A stretch of DNA of 64,000 nucleotides from the NCBI GenBank assembly GCA_002368355.1, contig AP018281.1, forward strand, positions 2,728,001-2,792,000. The letters are read 5' to 3'. The DNA is from Chondrocystis sp. NIES-4102 (lineage in GTDB: Bacteria; Cyanobacteriota; Cyanobacteriia; Cyanobacteriales; Xenococcaceae). Below the pieces are notes generated by a model. The model had not been told where the DNA came from. It made no database searches and was given only the letters and a program-made list of their open reading frames with translations. Within the stretch, counting starts at the first letter, position 1; each line of letters opens with the position of its first letter. Below are positions 20,167 through 28,992 of the stretch, piece by piece. The position numbers and the translations under genes are program-made.

Positions 20167-20213
20167 ATCGGAGCGACGGGATTTGAACCCATGACCCCCA
20201 CTACCCCAAAGTG
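20167..20213 (-). other. attL: partial tRNA-Pro 3' part
   Basis: Matches 48844-48890 with two mismatches (A20176/G48853 and T20192/C48869). It covers the tRNA from the anticodon loop to the discriminator base; the 5' half is absent, so it is not a functional tRNA. The two mismatches fall on tRNA positions 49 and 65, which pair with each other. Confidence 0.85.
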
Positions 20214-20271
20214 AAATAATTAATTCTGTATATCTCTTCTAGATTGATTTCTAACTATTTACAATTAATTC

Positions 20272-20295
20272 GTCTACCGATTTTCTACCAATTTT
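20272..20295 (+). other. Possible integrase arm site, left
   Basis: GTCTACCgATtTTCTACCAATTTT shares 22 of 24 bases with 48707-48730, in the same orientation. Each contains two TCTACC repeats 11 bases apart. Position just inside both att sites suggests binding of the integrase N-terminal domain; this is inference. Confidence 0.45.
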
Positions 20296-20340
20296 TGTTC
20301 TATTGATATTCAGTGGTGTTGATTTTGAAGCATTGTCAAT

Positions 20341-23300
20341 TTAGTCCTCTTCAAACCCCTGAGATTTAAACTTGAGTGTTTGACAATTTTCACTTACAGT
20401 CCGAATTACATTGTCTGGTATTCCATCAGTCACTTGAGCTTCAATTTCGAGAGTTACTTTGACACTAGCTCCGACCAAACTCGTTAGATGTTGCAATACT
20501 TCATCAGCAATTTGCTGAGAATGACCTATTAGACGTAGTGAGTCTAATTCTATAGAACCATAAAAGCGCTTTTTGGGTTGTTGAGGTTCAAAGATAGTAT
20601 TGGTCGAAGAATTAGGTTTTAGCAGGGTACTGTTAGTAGAGGAATTGGAATTAACTTTATAGTTGTCTCTATTACTTTGAAAAGCTTTACTATTTCCAAT
20701 ACTTTCATTTGAGGTATATTCCAATTTTTGTTTTTCTTCTGCTTCAGATTTGAATTGTGCTGATGCTACCTCTGGTTTAACTAAAAAATTAGAGCTGCTG
20801 AAATTGGGCGCGATTGGTTGTCCTGCTTTCAAACCTAAATATTTTTCTGTAGCTTCATCGTATCCACTAGCATAAGCAAAATTTTCTTGCCAAGAACATA
20901 AATCTTTTCCTACCCCTTCAGCGATCGCATCTAGCAAAACTTTTTCGTTTTTGAGTCGGGGCAAATAAAGGTAATTGGTGAGATATTTCCAAAGAGTTTT
21001 CAGATCGACATGGTTGGCATTTTTCCACACATAATCCTTGAGAATTTCCAGAGTTAAACGAACAGCAGCATAAGTAGTAATTAGGTGTTCTTCGCTAACT
21101 AATTTGCGACTAGCCTGTAGGATTGGAGAATCTTGAACTGAAAGACGATATTCTTCCCATTCAATATCTCCTGTGGGTTGTGGTTGAGATGGAACAAGCA
21201 ACCATTGATAAGTATCAAGTAGCGACATTTTCACTGTGTTGTCGGCATCTTTTAATTTTGCTGCTGCTTGTCTGTTCTGAAAGGTATTGAGATTGAGAAC
21301 TTCTTTGTCGGCGACTATCGAATCCCAAGCTAAATACTCATTAACTCTTTGAAACAGATTCTCTTGTTTGCTTTGATCGCAAGAAAGGAAAACTAGTAAG
21401 TTTTTACAATAGCGAGGTGCAGAACCTTTAGTATCGAGTATCCGTTTGGCTTCAATCAAAGCATCACTAGTGTCAGCTTTGCTGCTATGAGTCAAATTGG
21501 GTTGAAGTAAAACTAATCTAACTCCCATTGTTGATTCATCGGGAACATCAGAAGATGAGCTGGGTGCGATATGAACTCCAGTAAAATCGCCCTTCTCTCT
21601 GTCTTGCTTGAGTCTTTTGATTATTTCATCCCAAGTTTGGTCTTCTCTATATTGGGTGGCGCGGTCAATAGCAGTGCGGGTAACATTAGGTTGAGTATCA
21701 ATCCAATAGCGATCGCTGTTATCAACATAGAGATAGGTCGCTTGGTTAGTGAGTCGGCGGAGGGCATCGCCAAAGGTAGCAACGTTTTCTCCAGGTTGAG
21801 TACAGCCTAATTTGATTCGACGAATATCTAAACCTTTATTGGCAGCTTTTTGTAGTGGTGCTGAACCCATATAAATAGTCCGAGTCACCCGACGACAAGC
21901 GGAATAACGTCCTAAATTAGAATGTTGACGGTCAAGATCGACGGGGAGAGAGTTAGTACCATCTACATCTTTATCAATGATCGGCAACCAGTTGTCATCA
22001 AGGTAGCGAGTTAATTCTGACTGTACCTGAGAATCTGCCATTGGTACGTTAGCAGGTAAAATCATCAAGTTTTTGTCGTTCTCTTGCCATAGATAGCTAA
22101 TTACCTTTGCCATTAAGCGCAATACTCCACGGGTACGCTGAAACTTATCTAAACTCGACCAATCTTCGTATAAACGTTCAAATAGTTCAGGATGAATCGG
22201 ATAGGCATCTGTCATTCTTCTTTCGTAATCTCTTTCGCGGCATTCTGCGGGAAATTCGGTTGTTTGGTCGCGATACATCTGGCTAAATGCCCGAATTACA
22301 GTATCACGGGCAGTAAATAAAGTAGGATCGATAATATCTTTAAATAGACGACGACGAACGATATGAAAGCTTTCTTCGGCAGTAGCAGGTCGCCAGGGAG
22401 ATTCTACCCGACCAATGGCATTTTTAAGACGCTCTAGGGCTTGTTTGCCTCTATCTCCACCAATCTCAATATCCGAAGCGGGAATACTAACCACTAATAA
22501 AGTGTTGTCGGCATTTTTAGCTGATTCACTCAGGGTTTGGGCAAAGGTAAAGTGAGTATCAAAGTCTCCTCCTGGAAGATCGTTTTCATAATGTAGTTGA
22601 CGGGCATAAGCTACCCATTCATCAATCAGAATTAAACAAGGCGCATAACGATTGAATAGGTCTTTGAGCTTATCCCCTGGATTGGTTGAGTTTTCATCTG
22701 CTTCTCTAAGCATTTCATAGCCTTCTTTACCCCCAAGTTGCCAAGCAATCTCACCCCAGAGAGTTTTAACAACTGTGCCATCTTTTTTCTTCTCAGGAGT
22801 CCCAGGATCGATTTTATTCCCGACCAGAACAGCGGTTTTGACATCTTGGGGAGGATTATCAATTCCAGTTTCGGTAAATATAGCTTCACATCCAGGTAAA
22901 TTCTGGGCAGAAACTCCCAAACACAAATGATAGAGAGCTAACATGGCATGGGTTTTACCACCACCAAAGTTAGTTTGTAGTTCAATTACGGGATCGCCTC
23001 CTTTGCCACTAAGACGAATTAAAGCATTAGTTAGTAAGTCTTTGAGTCCTTCAGTAAGGTAAGTGCGATGAAAAAACTCTGTGGGGTCGCGATATTCATC
23101 GGCGCAGTTTTTATCATCTAGGTATACTTGCCATAAATCGGCGGCGAATTCAGCTTGCTGAAAGCGTCCTGAAGCTACATCATCGTGAGGAGTCACAATT
23201 TCGCGCCAGGATTTTAAGCCACCTTGAGGATTACTTTCAATGGCAACATTGGTTGCTTTGCGTTTTTCATGGCGGGCTTGTTCTTCAAAGCGCAGACGTA

Positions 23301-23718
23301 ATAGTTCTTGTTTCTGTTTTTCGACGGTATCGGCTTGGGGTGAGGAGATTGAAGAGAGTAATCGAGCCGTGCTATCTAAGGCGCGATAAGCATCATCTGT
23401 AGAGAAATTTTTGCCATGCGCCCAATCATTGCGAACCGTTTTCAGTTCCCCAACTAAATTCCTTTCAGCGTTTCCTAGGGTCTTTTTGAAAACATTGTGC
23501 CACTCACCAAAAATGACGTTAATTAAATCGGTGACATCTTCTTGAAGTCGCTCGGCAGTAGTTCGTTTGAGATTGCGGTCTTCACATAAATGGCTGAGGG
23601 CATGATTTGTCCAATGTTCGTTGTAAGCAGAACGCATTTCCCTTTCTATGAAGGGATACAAGCCTTCTTTAAGAAGATCTAATGCTCTGCCTACTCTTTC
23701 TTTATTGGTAATAGCCAT
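20341..23718 (-). CDS. Swt1-type HEPN / DUF499 AAA ATPase (BrxC/PglY-like)
   Basis: 1125 residues. The N-terminal about 120 residues resemble a Swt1-family HEPN domain with the R-x4-H motif RNDWAH at 96-101, a possible RNase centre. The DUF499 ATPase follows: Walker A FGGGKTH at 251-257, Walker B LILIDE at 362-367, then an Arg-rich region with DAYPIHPELFERLYEDW. The C-terminus (about 1060-1125) is a small domain after a Ser/Asn-rich linker (1010-1055). DUF499 ATPases occur with DUF1156 methyltransferases and SNF2 helicases, including in type 3 BREX, where the ATPase is essential. It is the last gene of the minus-strand defence block and the one nearest attL. Confidence 0.8.
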   Translation of the reverse strand: MAITNKERVGRALDLLKEGLYPFIEREMRSAYNEHWTNHALSHLCEDRNLKRTTAERLQEDVTDLINVIFGEWHNVFKKTLGNAERNLVGELKTVRNDWAHGKNFSTDDAYRALDSTARLLSSISSPQADTVEKQKQELLRLRFEEQARHEKRKATNVAIESNPQGGLKSWREIVTPHDDVASGRFQQAEFAADLWQVYLDDKNCADEYRDPTEFFHRTYLTEGLKDLLTNALIRLSGKGGDPVIELQTNFGGGKTHAMLALYHLCLGVSAQNLPGCEAIFTETGIDNPPQDVKTAVLVGNKIDPGTPEKKKDGTVVKTLWGEIAWQLGGKEGYEMLREADENSTNPGDKLKDLFNRYAPCLILIDEWVAYARQLHYENDLPGGDFDTHFTFAQTLSESAKNADNTLLVVSIPASDIEIGGDRGKQALERLKNAIGRVESPWRPATAEESFHIVRRRLFKDIIDPTLFTARDTVIRAFSQMYRDQTTEFPAECRERDYERRMTDAYPIHPELFERLYEDWSSLDKFQRTRGVLRLMAKVISYLWQENDKNLMILPANVPMADSQVQSELTRYLDDNWLPIIDKDVDGTNSLPVDLDRQHSNLGRYSACRRVTRTIYMGSAPLQKAANKGLDIRRIKLGCTQPGENVATFGDALRRLTNQATYLYVDNSDRYWIDTQPNVTRTAIDRATQYREDQTWDEIIKRLKQDREKGDFTGVHIAPSSSSDVPDESTMGVRLVLLQPNLTHSSKADTSDALIEAKRILDTKGSAPRYCKNLLVFLSCDQSKQENLFQRVNEYLAWDSIVADKEVLNLNTFQNRQAAAKLKDADNTVKMSLLDTYQWLLVPSQPQPTGDIEWEEYRLSVQDSPILQASRKLVSEEHLITTYAAVRLTLEILKDYVWKNANHVDLKTLWKYLTNYLYLPRLKNEKVLLDAIAEGVGKDLCSWQENFAYASGYDEATEKYLGLKAGQPIAPNFSSSNFLVKPEVASAQFKSEAEEKQKLEYTSNESIGNSKAFQSNRDNYKVNSNSSTNSTLLKPNSSTNTIFEPQQPKKRFYGSIELDSLRLIGHSQQIADEVLQHLTSLVGASVKVTLEIEAQVTDGIPDNVIRTVSENCQTLKFKSQGFEED

Positions 23719-23775
23719 GTGGGAACTCCGAATCGCATTAACTTTAGAGTTCCCAAATATTAAGTAAAAGTTTAA

Positions 23776-23994
23776 TTAATTAATATTATTGTGTATTTTT
23801 ATTGATTGTTTGCCTAAAGTCTCTTCAATACTAGCTCTTACTTTGGCGATCGCATTCTCGCTTTCCCAAGGGCTTTTACTTTTGAATAATTTTACTAACT
23901 TATGATCGCTTTAATAGTCGCTAGCAGCTAAATATTGATAATCAGCTTGGTTGAGGAAATATACTTTTTGAGCGCAGTTTTTGTTGTTCTTCAT
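23776..23994 (-). pseudogene. Small ORF with internal stop
   Basis: ATG at 23992-23994 opens MKNNKNCAQKVYFLNQADYQYLAASDY, then TAA at 23911-23913, after which the same frame continues SDHKLVKLFKSKSPWESENAIAKVRASIEETL to a stop at 23776. Both halves look protein-like, so a single base change probably split a 72-residue protein. Alternatively they are two very small ORFs. The family is not recognised. Confidence 0.35.
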
Positions 23995-24005
23995 ATACCT
24001 TAATT

Positions 24006-24431
24006 TTACTTAACCAAATGAATCCAGGTAATTGTATCTTTAACGCTGTTAAATAATCTTTTATCAGAAGTATAAAATTCAGCGTTAAATCTTTCTGACA
24101 GTGCAAGATAATGAGCGTCGTAAGCAGCAGAAAGGTTAAGGTTTCTGGCTAATGTAAAAGCCTGTTTGTGCAGAGCTTTATCACCGTACAAAGTGATTCC
24201 TAAATTTAAAGCTTCTTCTAATAGCTGTTCTGCATCTTCTGGCAAGATTTGATTTGCTAGACTCATACGATGGAAAACATTAGTGACTTCGTAACAATAT
24301 ATTGTCGGAGCGATAATTTGGCTGCCTGTGCTTTTCCATTGTCGCCATAGATTACTATAAGAGGTTGCATTAGGAGGATCGGATAGCAAACGCACGATAA
24401 AATTTGCATCAGCACAGATGATTTTTAGCAT
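24006..24431 (-). CDS. vapC: PIN-domain toxin, VapC-like
   Basis: 141 residues from ATG 24431, two bases after the antitoxin stop; an upstream alternative start at 24458 would overlap the antitoxin and is less likely. PIN acidic residues are visible: Asp in ICADANF near residue 7, Glu in CYEVTN, and Asp residues in AAYDAHYLALSERF and YTSDKRLF. VapC proteins are RNases that usually cut tRNA or rRNA. It lies inside the defence block, where a TA pair may stabilise the element or guard the system. Confidence 0.8.
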   Translation of the reverse strand: MLKIICADANFIVRLLSDPPNATSYSNLWRQWKSTGSQIIAPTIYCYEVTNVFHRMSLANQILPEDAEQLLEEALNLGITLYGDKALHKQAFTLARNLNLSAAYDAHYLALSERFNAEFYTSDKRLFNSVKDTITWIHLVK

Positions 24432-24433
24432 TA

Positions 24434-24694
24434 CTATTCCTCTTCTTGAGGACAACAAGCTTGCATCAATTGTTCATCTCGCTCATCTCGCATTTGATGG
24501 ATAATTTCTGTTACGGATGGCTTAAAAGGTTTTCCGCCTGTCCGCGCATGAATTTTTTTTCTTCTTGCTTCAATTCGTTCTAGAGTTTCTTCCCAATCGG
24601 ATTGAGGTTGTAGTTTCTCCTCTAACAAATTTCTCTCTTCTGAAGACAAAGAATTAATAACTTGAGCTAAAGATTCAACCAACTTAGTATTCAT
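24434..24694 (-). CDS. vapB: Antitoxin of the VapC pair
   Basis: 86 residues, immediately upstream of vapC with a two-base gap before its ATG. The N-terminal part (MNTKLVESLAQVINSLSSEERNLLEEKL) is a helical region like that of several cyanobacterial PIN-partner antitoxins. The acidic C-terminus (RDERDEQLMQACCPQEEE) would wrap the toxin. No classical AbrB or ribbon-helix-helix DNA-binding pattern is obvious, so the type is not fixed. Confidence 0.65.
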   Translation of the reverse strand: MNTKLVESLAQVINSLSSEERNLLEEKLQPQSDWEETLERIEARRKKIHARTGGKPFKPSVTEIIHQMRDERDEQLMQACCPQEEE

Positions 24695-24726
24695 AGTACT
24701 TTTACGATAACGAGCTTATTTATTTA

Positions 24727-24850
24727 TACTACTAATTCTCCCTGTACAAATGCCTCTAACTGTTGTCTCATTGCAGCCAACGAGATATTTCTGACCAAGA
24801 AGAAACCAGACTGTTATAGGAAATCGCTTCTTGTGTCCAAGCTTGACAGT
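24727..24850 (-). pseudogene. Degenerate duplicate of the methyltransferase gene 3' end
   Basis: This stretch is clearly similar to 25088-25213, the last about 40 codons of the DUF1156 methyltransferase (WTQEAISYNSLV-SWSEISR is readable in both). The copy has several substitutions and a one-base deletion in the codons after SEISR, which shifts the frame. It marks a tandem duplication or a recombination between related elements. Confidence 0.7.
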
Positions 24851-24898
24851 CTATTTTCTCAAAATGCGATCGCACTATCTACAAATTTTGCAGATTAA

Positions 24899-25069
24899 TC
24901 AACAAACTAAAGCACGAGCTTTTTCTTTCAAATTGCGATCGCATTTTAGATTCTGATTTTGCTTTTCTAGCACCTTTTTAACAAGACTAAAAAAGGGTTT
25001 CTCTGGATGTTGTAAATAAATATTTAGGCGTTGAGCAAGTTCGTCTGGTAAATCGATAACGCGCTTCAT
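24899..25069 (-). CDS. Small antitoxin-like protein (56 aa)
   Basis: ATG at 25067-25069, 13 bases after the methyltransferase stop on the same strand. The first residues, MKRVIDLPDELAQRLNIYLQ, followed by FFSLVKKVLEKQ, resemble the beta strand and two helices of small ribbon-helix-helix antitoxins. A HIP1-like GCGATCGC falls in its 3' part and may have altered the tail. No toxin is directly downstream; the next item is the duplicated methyltransferase end. It could be an orphan antitoxin. Confidence 0.5.
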   Translation of the reverse strand: MKRVIDLPDELAQRLNIYLQHPEKPFFSLVKKVLEKQNQNLKCDRNLKEKARALVC

Positions 25070-25082
25070 GATTTGATTTTCT

Positions 25083-27998
25083 TTAGACTTCTAATTCTCC
25101 TTGTACCATTTTTTCTGATTGTTGTTCCATTGCAGATAGACGGGATATTTCCGACCAGGAAGTAACTAAACTGTTGTAAGAAATTGCCTCTTGTGTCCAG
25201 CCCTGTCTGTCGCAAATTACATACAATCGATAAGCCAAATCTCGACAAACTTCTCCTTTGTCTCCTAATTGAGCGAGTAGTTTAGCTGCGCCAGTTTCCC
25301 CTTGTTTATCGAGGGTTTGAATTAGGTGTTGGGTAGCTTCCCAGTCGGGAGTGCGGTTATCATCTGCTGGATTCCAAGATTTGGGTAATTCTTCTCGTTT
25401 GAGCAGTCTTGCTTTACCATGCTTGGCTACTAGAATACCTGCGTCTTTTAATCCGTTGATACTGATGTTTTTAGCTTTAGAAAGAGTTTCTGCATCGCCG
25501 TATTGCCCATCTTCAAATTGGTATTGTTCAAACCAAGTCAAAGCCCAACGGGTATCGGGATCGAACTCTCCTTCTTGTTCGTTCAAGAATTCATCGATGT
25601 ATGAGTTGATTATTTGTAGGGCAGTACGGACGCGCATAGGATTGCCATCTGCTTCTAATACCTGGCTGTAGCGGGAGAATACAGACATTCCTAAACCGAT
25701 ACTGGCTTGTGCCAAATCTACAGGAGCGATATTGCCTTGTTGTAGGTTTTTTAAGTCGATAGGGAATTCTGTTTGTAGTTGTTTGAGGAATTGGCGACGG
25801 GTAGCGGATGGTGCGTCGTCTAGGCGAGGACGGCAGACAAGAGCGATCGATGAAGCGAGAGCATTTGTATCAGTAGCAATAGTTCTGGAACTTCGTTCTG
25901 TACGCATGGGTAATGTACCAGTAATACTAAAACCAGCTTTGATAAGTCCTTCTAACATGGTTTCCCATCCAGTTGAGGAAGTCGATGAACTACCATTATC
26001 ATCAGTTTCTGTTTCTGTCTGTTTAAAAGCGTAATAAATAGTCAAGGGATACTTCTCGCTAGCCATCTTACGCATTCGTTCAAATGCTTTATTTAATCCT
26101 TGCTCAAAAAATTCTTTGGCTTTTTGTTTACTACCACCGAAGCGATAGGAGGTAGCAACTAATTCTGGCTCTTTGGGTACGAGAAGAGTGCTAAATAGAT
26201 CGGGATAAATCGAACTAAGAGAACGACGCAACCAGACATAAAAAAAATCTGAGAGGTCAGCATAGCCAATATTGTCATAATATGGTGGGTCTGTTGAGAC
26301 AACGATTGATTCTCGATAAATCTCAGAGGTAGTTGCATCAATTTGTTTGACGATTCCATTAGCATTACAAGAAGATTGTTCAATTACTGTAGCAATCCAA
26401 TCTAATGCACCGAGAATGTTACCTGTAGAATCGCTTAGTGGGTTGGCTTCTGCATAATCCCACGTCATTGGTATCGCTTGACGAGCAAATGTATTACGAA
26501 GACCATCTCTACCGATATTCCAAGAACAAGTGCTAGAACAGTAGTCAGCAACTTTATCAACAGCAAATACTAAATAGGTTGCTATGGCATCAGCATAAGC
26601 AGTTGCACCTATTCCTCCTTCATTTAAAGATGAATTATCATCAGTCATTCCTGCTGCTACTGCATCTTGCTTAATTTTTTCTCTGACTTCTTTTACTAAA
26701 TCACTGAAAGTTGTTAAAGCTACAAGCTGGCGAGAAGTAAATATCTCATGCCAATGAGTAATCCCATAACCGCGTCCACTTACCAAGTTGCTTGTTTCTT
26801 GGTTCATCTCTTCTTCTGGCTTCCAATCTGGCTTTGCACTCATAGCAATAGCTAATTGCTTTTCACTAGGAGGCAAGTAAATTCGTCCTTTTTCTCCTTC
26901 TGCTACGATTGCCATGAGTTGGGCATTGTTACGTTTGGCAAGAAATTCCCCACGAATATCCTTCTCGTTAGCAACTTGATTGCATACTAAACAGCGAAAC
27001 TTTGCACCTCGCCCAATTTTTGGTGGTTCAGGTGGTGTTCCTGTTCCTGTTTTTACTTCAAAATTTACAATAGGTGGCTGCTGGCTGTGGTCTATGACTG
27101 GTTCGATCCAGGCTTCTTTTCCTTTTTTAGTCGATAGATTAAAAGAACTAACTAAAGGCATCTGACAACCACAAGCAGGATTAGGACATTTAACTGTTCG
27201 CGCCCACAACCAAGCAATTACAGTAGCTTTACCACTACCATGTTCTTTTGGTAACTCAACCTTCGGATAAAGATGACCGATGCGTTTTTGCGCTTCATCA
27301 CGCATCCATTTTCCGTAATAGCGTACATCTTCCGCTAATCCCTGCGCTCCTCGCCATTGGTTAATGTCTTTAGTTTTTCTTGCTTCTGGATTAATTGGCG
27401 GTTGATCTTTAAATTTAGGCGGAATTTCAATCAAAGCCTTAGTAATCAATACTGCAACAGGATTCAAATCGCTACCATGTGCCTCAATGCCCAATCTTTG
27501 AGCTTCTAAAGGTATCGACCCACCACCACAGAAAGGATCGTAAACTGGCGGAGCGTATTGTTGTAAATATTTTCTGACTGCTTCAGGTTCGGTAGGAGGT
27601 TTGTGATTATTTTCCCAAGCCAAACAACGAGCAATTTCTTTCTGTGCTGCTTCAATGATGGGCGAAGTACCATATTCATCTACTTGAATATCGTCCCAGG
27701 ATACCAAACCCCTTACTACTTGTTTATTCCCAACAGTTTCAATTTTACTAATTAAATCGTGTAATCTTTGTCTTTCTACTTGTTGTTCTTCCTCTGTAGG
27801 AAACTTATCAGGATGTGCCGATGGGTCATCTACCAATGAAGCGAATAATACCGCCCGACAGGTAGCTAGAGGTCGTCTTGCCCACCACAAATGTAGCGTA
27901 GATGGATGCCCGTGCCTTATCGATTTTTCCCTAGCTGACTCTTGGTTTATTGCCTCAAGAGGCATGGAAACTTCGATTAGCTTTTTGCGATAAGACAT
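25083..27998 (-). CDS. DUF1156 adenine-specific DNA methyltransferase with Zn-ribbon
   Basis: 971 residues from ATG 27998 (the frame also opens at TTG 28022, but MSYRKKLIEVSMPLEAIN is the usual start of the family). DUF1156 N-terminal region with RHGHPSTLHLWWARRP (28-43). Methyltransferase motif I DPFCGGGSIPLEA begins at 154, and motif IV is DPPYYD at 570-575, the order of N6-adenine enzymes. Cysteine pairs at 271-278 (CPNPACGC) and 336-339 (CLVC) form a probable zinc ribbon. In BREX type 3 the equivalent protein (PglXI) marks host DNA. It should modify host DNA here while the helicase and ATPase act on unmodified DNA. Confidence 0.88.
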   Translation of the reverse strand: MSYRKKLIEVSMPLEAINQESAREKSIRHGHPSTLHLWWARRPLATCRAVLFASLVDDPSAHPDKFPTEEEQQVERQRLHDLISKIETVGNKQVVRGLVSWDDIQVDEYGTSPIIEAAQKEIARCLAWENNHKPPTEPEAVRKYLQQYAPPVYDPFCGGGSIPLEAQRLGIEAHGSDLNPVAVLITKALIEIPPKFKDQPPINPEARKTKDINQWRGAQGLAEDVRYYGKWMRDEAQKRIGHLYPKVELPKEHGSGKATVIAWLWARTVKCPNPACGCQMPLVSSFNLSTKKGKEAWIEPVIDHSQQPPIVNFEVKTGTGTPPEPPKIGRGAKFRCLVCNQVANEKDIRGEFLAKRNNAQLMAIVAEGEKGRIYLPPSEKQLAIAMSAKPDWKPEEEMNQETSNLVSGRGYGITHWHEIFTSRQLVALTTFSDLVKEVREKIKQDAVAAGMTDDNSSLNEGGIGATAYADAIATYLVFAVDKVADYCSSTCSWNIGRDGLRNTFARQAIPMTWDYAEANPLSDSTGNILGALDWIATVIEQSSCNANGIVKQIDATTSEIYRESIVVSTDPPYYDNIGYADLSDFFYVWLRRSLSSIYPDLFSTLLVPKEPELVATSYRFGGSKQKAKEFFEQGLNKAFERMRKMASEKYPLTIYYAFKQTETETDDNGSSSTSSTGWETMLEGLIKAGFSITGTLPMRTERSSRTIATDTNALASSIALVCRPRLDDAPSATRRQFLKQLQTEFPIDLKNLQQGNIAPVDLAQASIGLGMSVFSRYSQVLEADGNPMRVRTALQIINSYIDEFLNEQEGEFDPDTRWALTWFEQYQFEDGQYGDAETLSKAKNISINGLKDAGILVAKHGKARLLKREELPKSWNPADDNRTPDWEATQHLIQTLDKQGETGAAKLLAQLGDKGEVCRDLAYRLYVICDRQGWTQEAISYNSLVTSWSEISRLSAMEQQSEKMVQGELEV

Positions 27999-28224
27999 AA
28001 AGTTGGCAGATAGAACAACCAACTATCATATTTTTATTAAGAAATTATTACATCGGTGTTAATACATCCGTTAATTTTCTTACATATATACTTAGTTAAT
28101 TTCCACTTTAACTTCGTAAGCACTAAAGTTTAAGTGACTTCATACAGATGACGAGTCAACTTCATATTGTAGATAAGCTCACAAGAAGCTAGTATGTTGG
28201 CTCTTTATCAAATGGATAGATCAA

Positions 28225-28947
28225 TTGGAATATCAGAAAAGAAGTGTCAATGGAGATGCTGGTGAGTATTTAGTTGCTTATACAATAACTCACAAATTAG
28301 GCTTTCCCTGTCGTTTATATGGGGTAGATCTTGGGGTAGATGCTGAAATGGAAATTGTCGATGAGTATCAACATTCTACTGGCGATATTATCAAAATTCA
28401 GGTTAAGACAGTTGATTCAATCAGTTCTAAAGAGTCTGCATCAATATACATTGATGATCGACATATTGACTATTGGAAAAGGTTCTGTCTTCCTGTAATA
28501 ATGTGTTGTGTTGATCTTAGTGAAACAAAAATCTATTGGAAACAGATAATAACAACCGAAGCATACAAAACGGGCGGAGAATCAAAAAAAATTACATTCT
28601 GTCTTAAGCACGATCTTCTTGATAAACATAGTATTCACAAGCTTCGCCAATTAGTCTATCCACCTAAATCGAAAAACATAGGATTGCTTTTAGAAAAACT
28701 TATTCAAAGTGCAGAAAGACTTCCGAGTCAGAGAGTTATGTATGGCGATTTTAAAACTATAGATACAACTCGCTCGCTTTGCGATCAACTCGAAATTGAT
28801 TTGCAAAAGGTTGAGCTATTAATATCAAATTTTCCTTGGCGAGTTAGCTTAATGGATATGAGATCGTTGCATAACATTAAGTCTCAGATCCAGGGTGTTA
28901 GGAATACTTTGTCTTATTGCGAACTGGATTTGGTTGATGGAGGATAG
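28225..28947 (+). CDS. DUF4365-domain protein, nuclease-like
   Basis: 240 residues from a TTG start; no in-frame ATG is upstream. The first 150 residues match DUF4365: NGDAGEYLVAYTI, GVDLGVDAEMEIV, then IIKIQVKT. The D-E...QVK spacing is that of a PD-(D/E)XK nuclease core. The remaining C-terminal helices are not recognised. It is the only plus-strand gene in the defence block, between the methyltransferase and helicase genes, which run the other way. A nuclease effector of the system is a reasonable inference. Confidence 0.65.
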   Translation: MEYQKRSVNGDAGEYLVAYTITHKLGFPCRLYGVDLGVDAEMEIVDEYQHSTGDIIKIQVKTVDSISSKESASIYIDDRHIDYWKRFCLPVIMCCVDLSETKIYWKQIITTEAYKTGGESKKITFCLKHDLLDKHSIHKLRQLVYPPKSKNIGLLLEKLIQSAERLPSQRVMYGDFKTIDTTRSLCDQLEIDLQKVELLISNFPWRVSLMDMRSLHNIKSQIQGVRNTLSYCELDLVDGG

Positions 28948-28992
28948 TGCTATTGAGGATGAAAAACAGACAGATTTATCAATGACAAAAAT

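Noticed and set aside
20167-20213. A second tRNA-Pro gene
   Set aside because: Only the anticodon-to-3' part is present; the 5' half is absent, so it is an attachment-site remnant.
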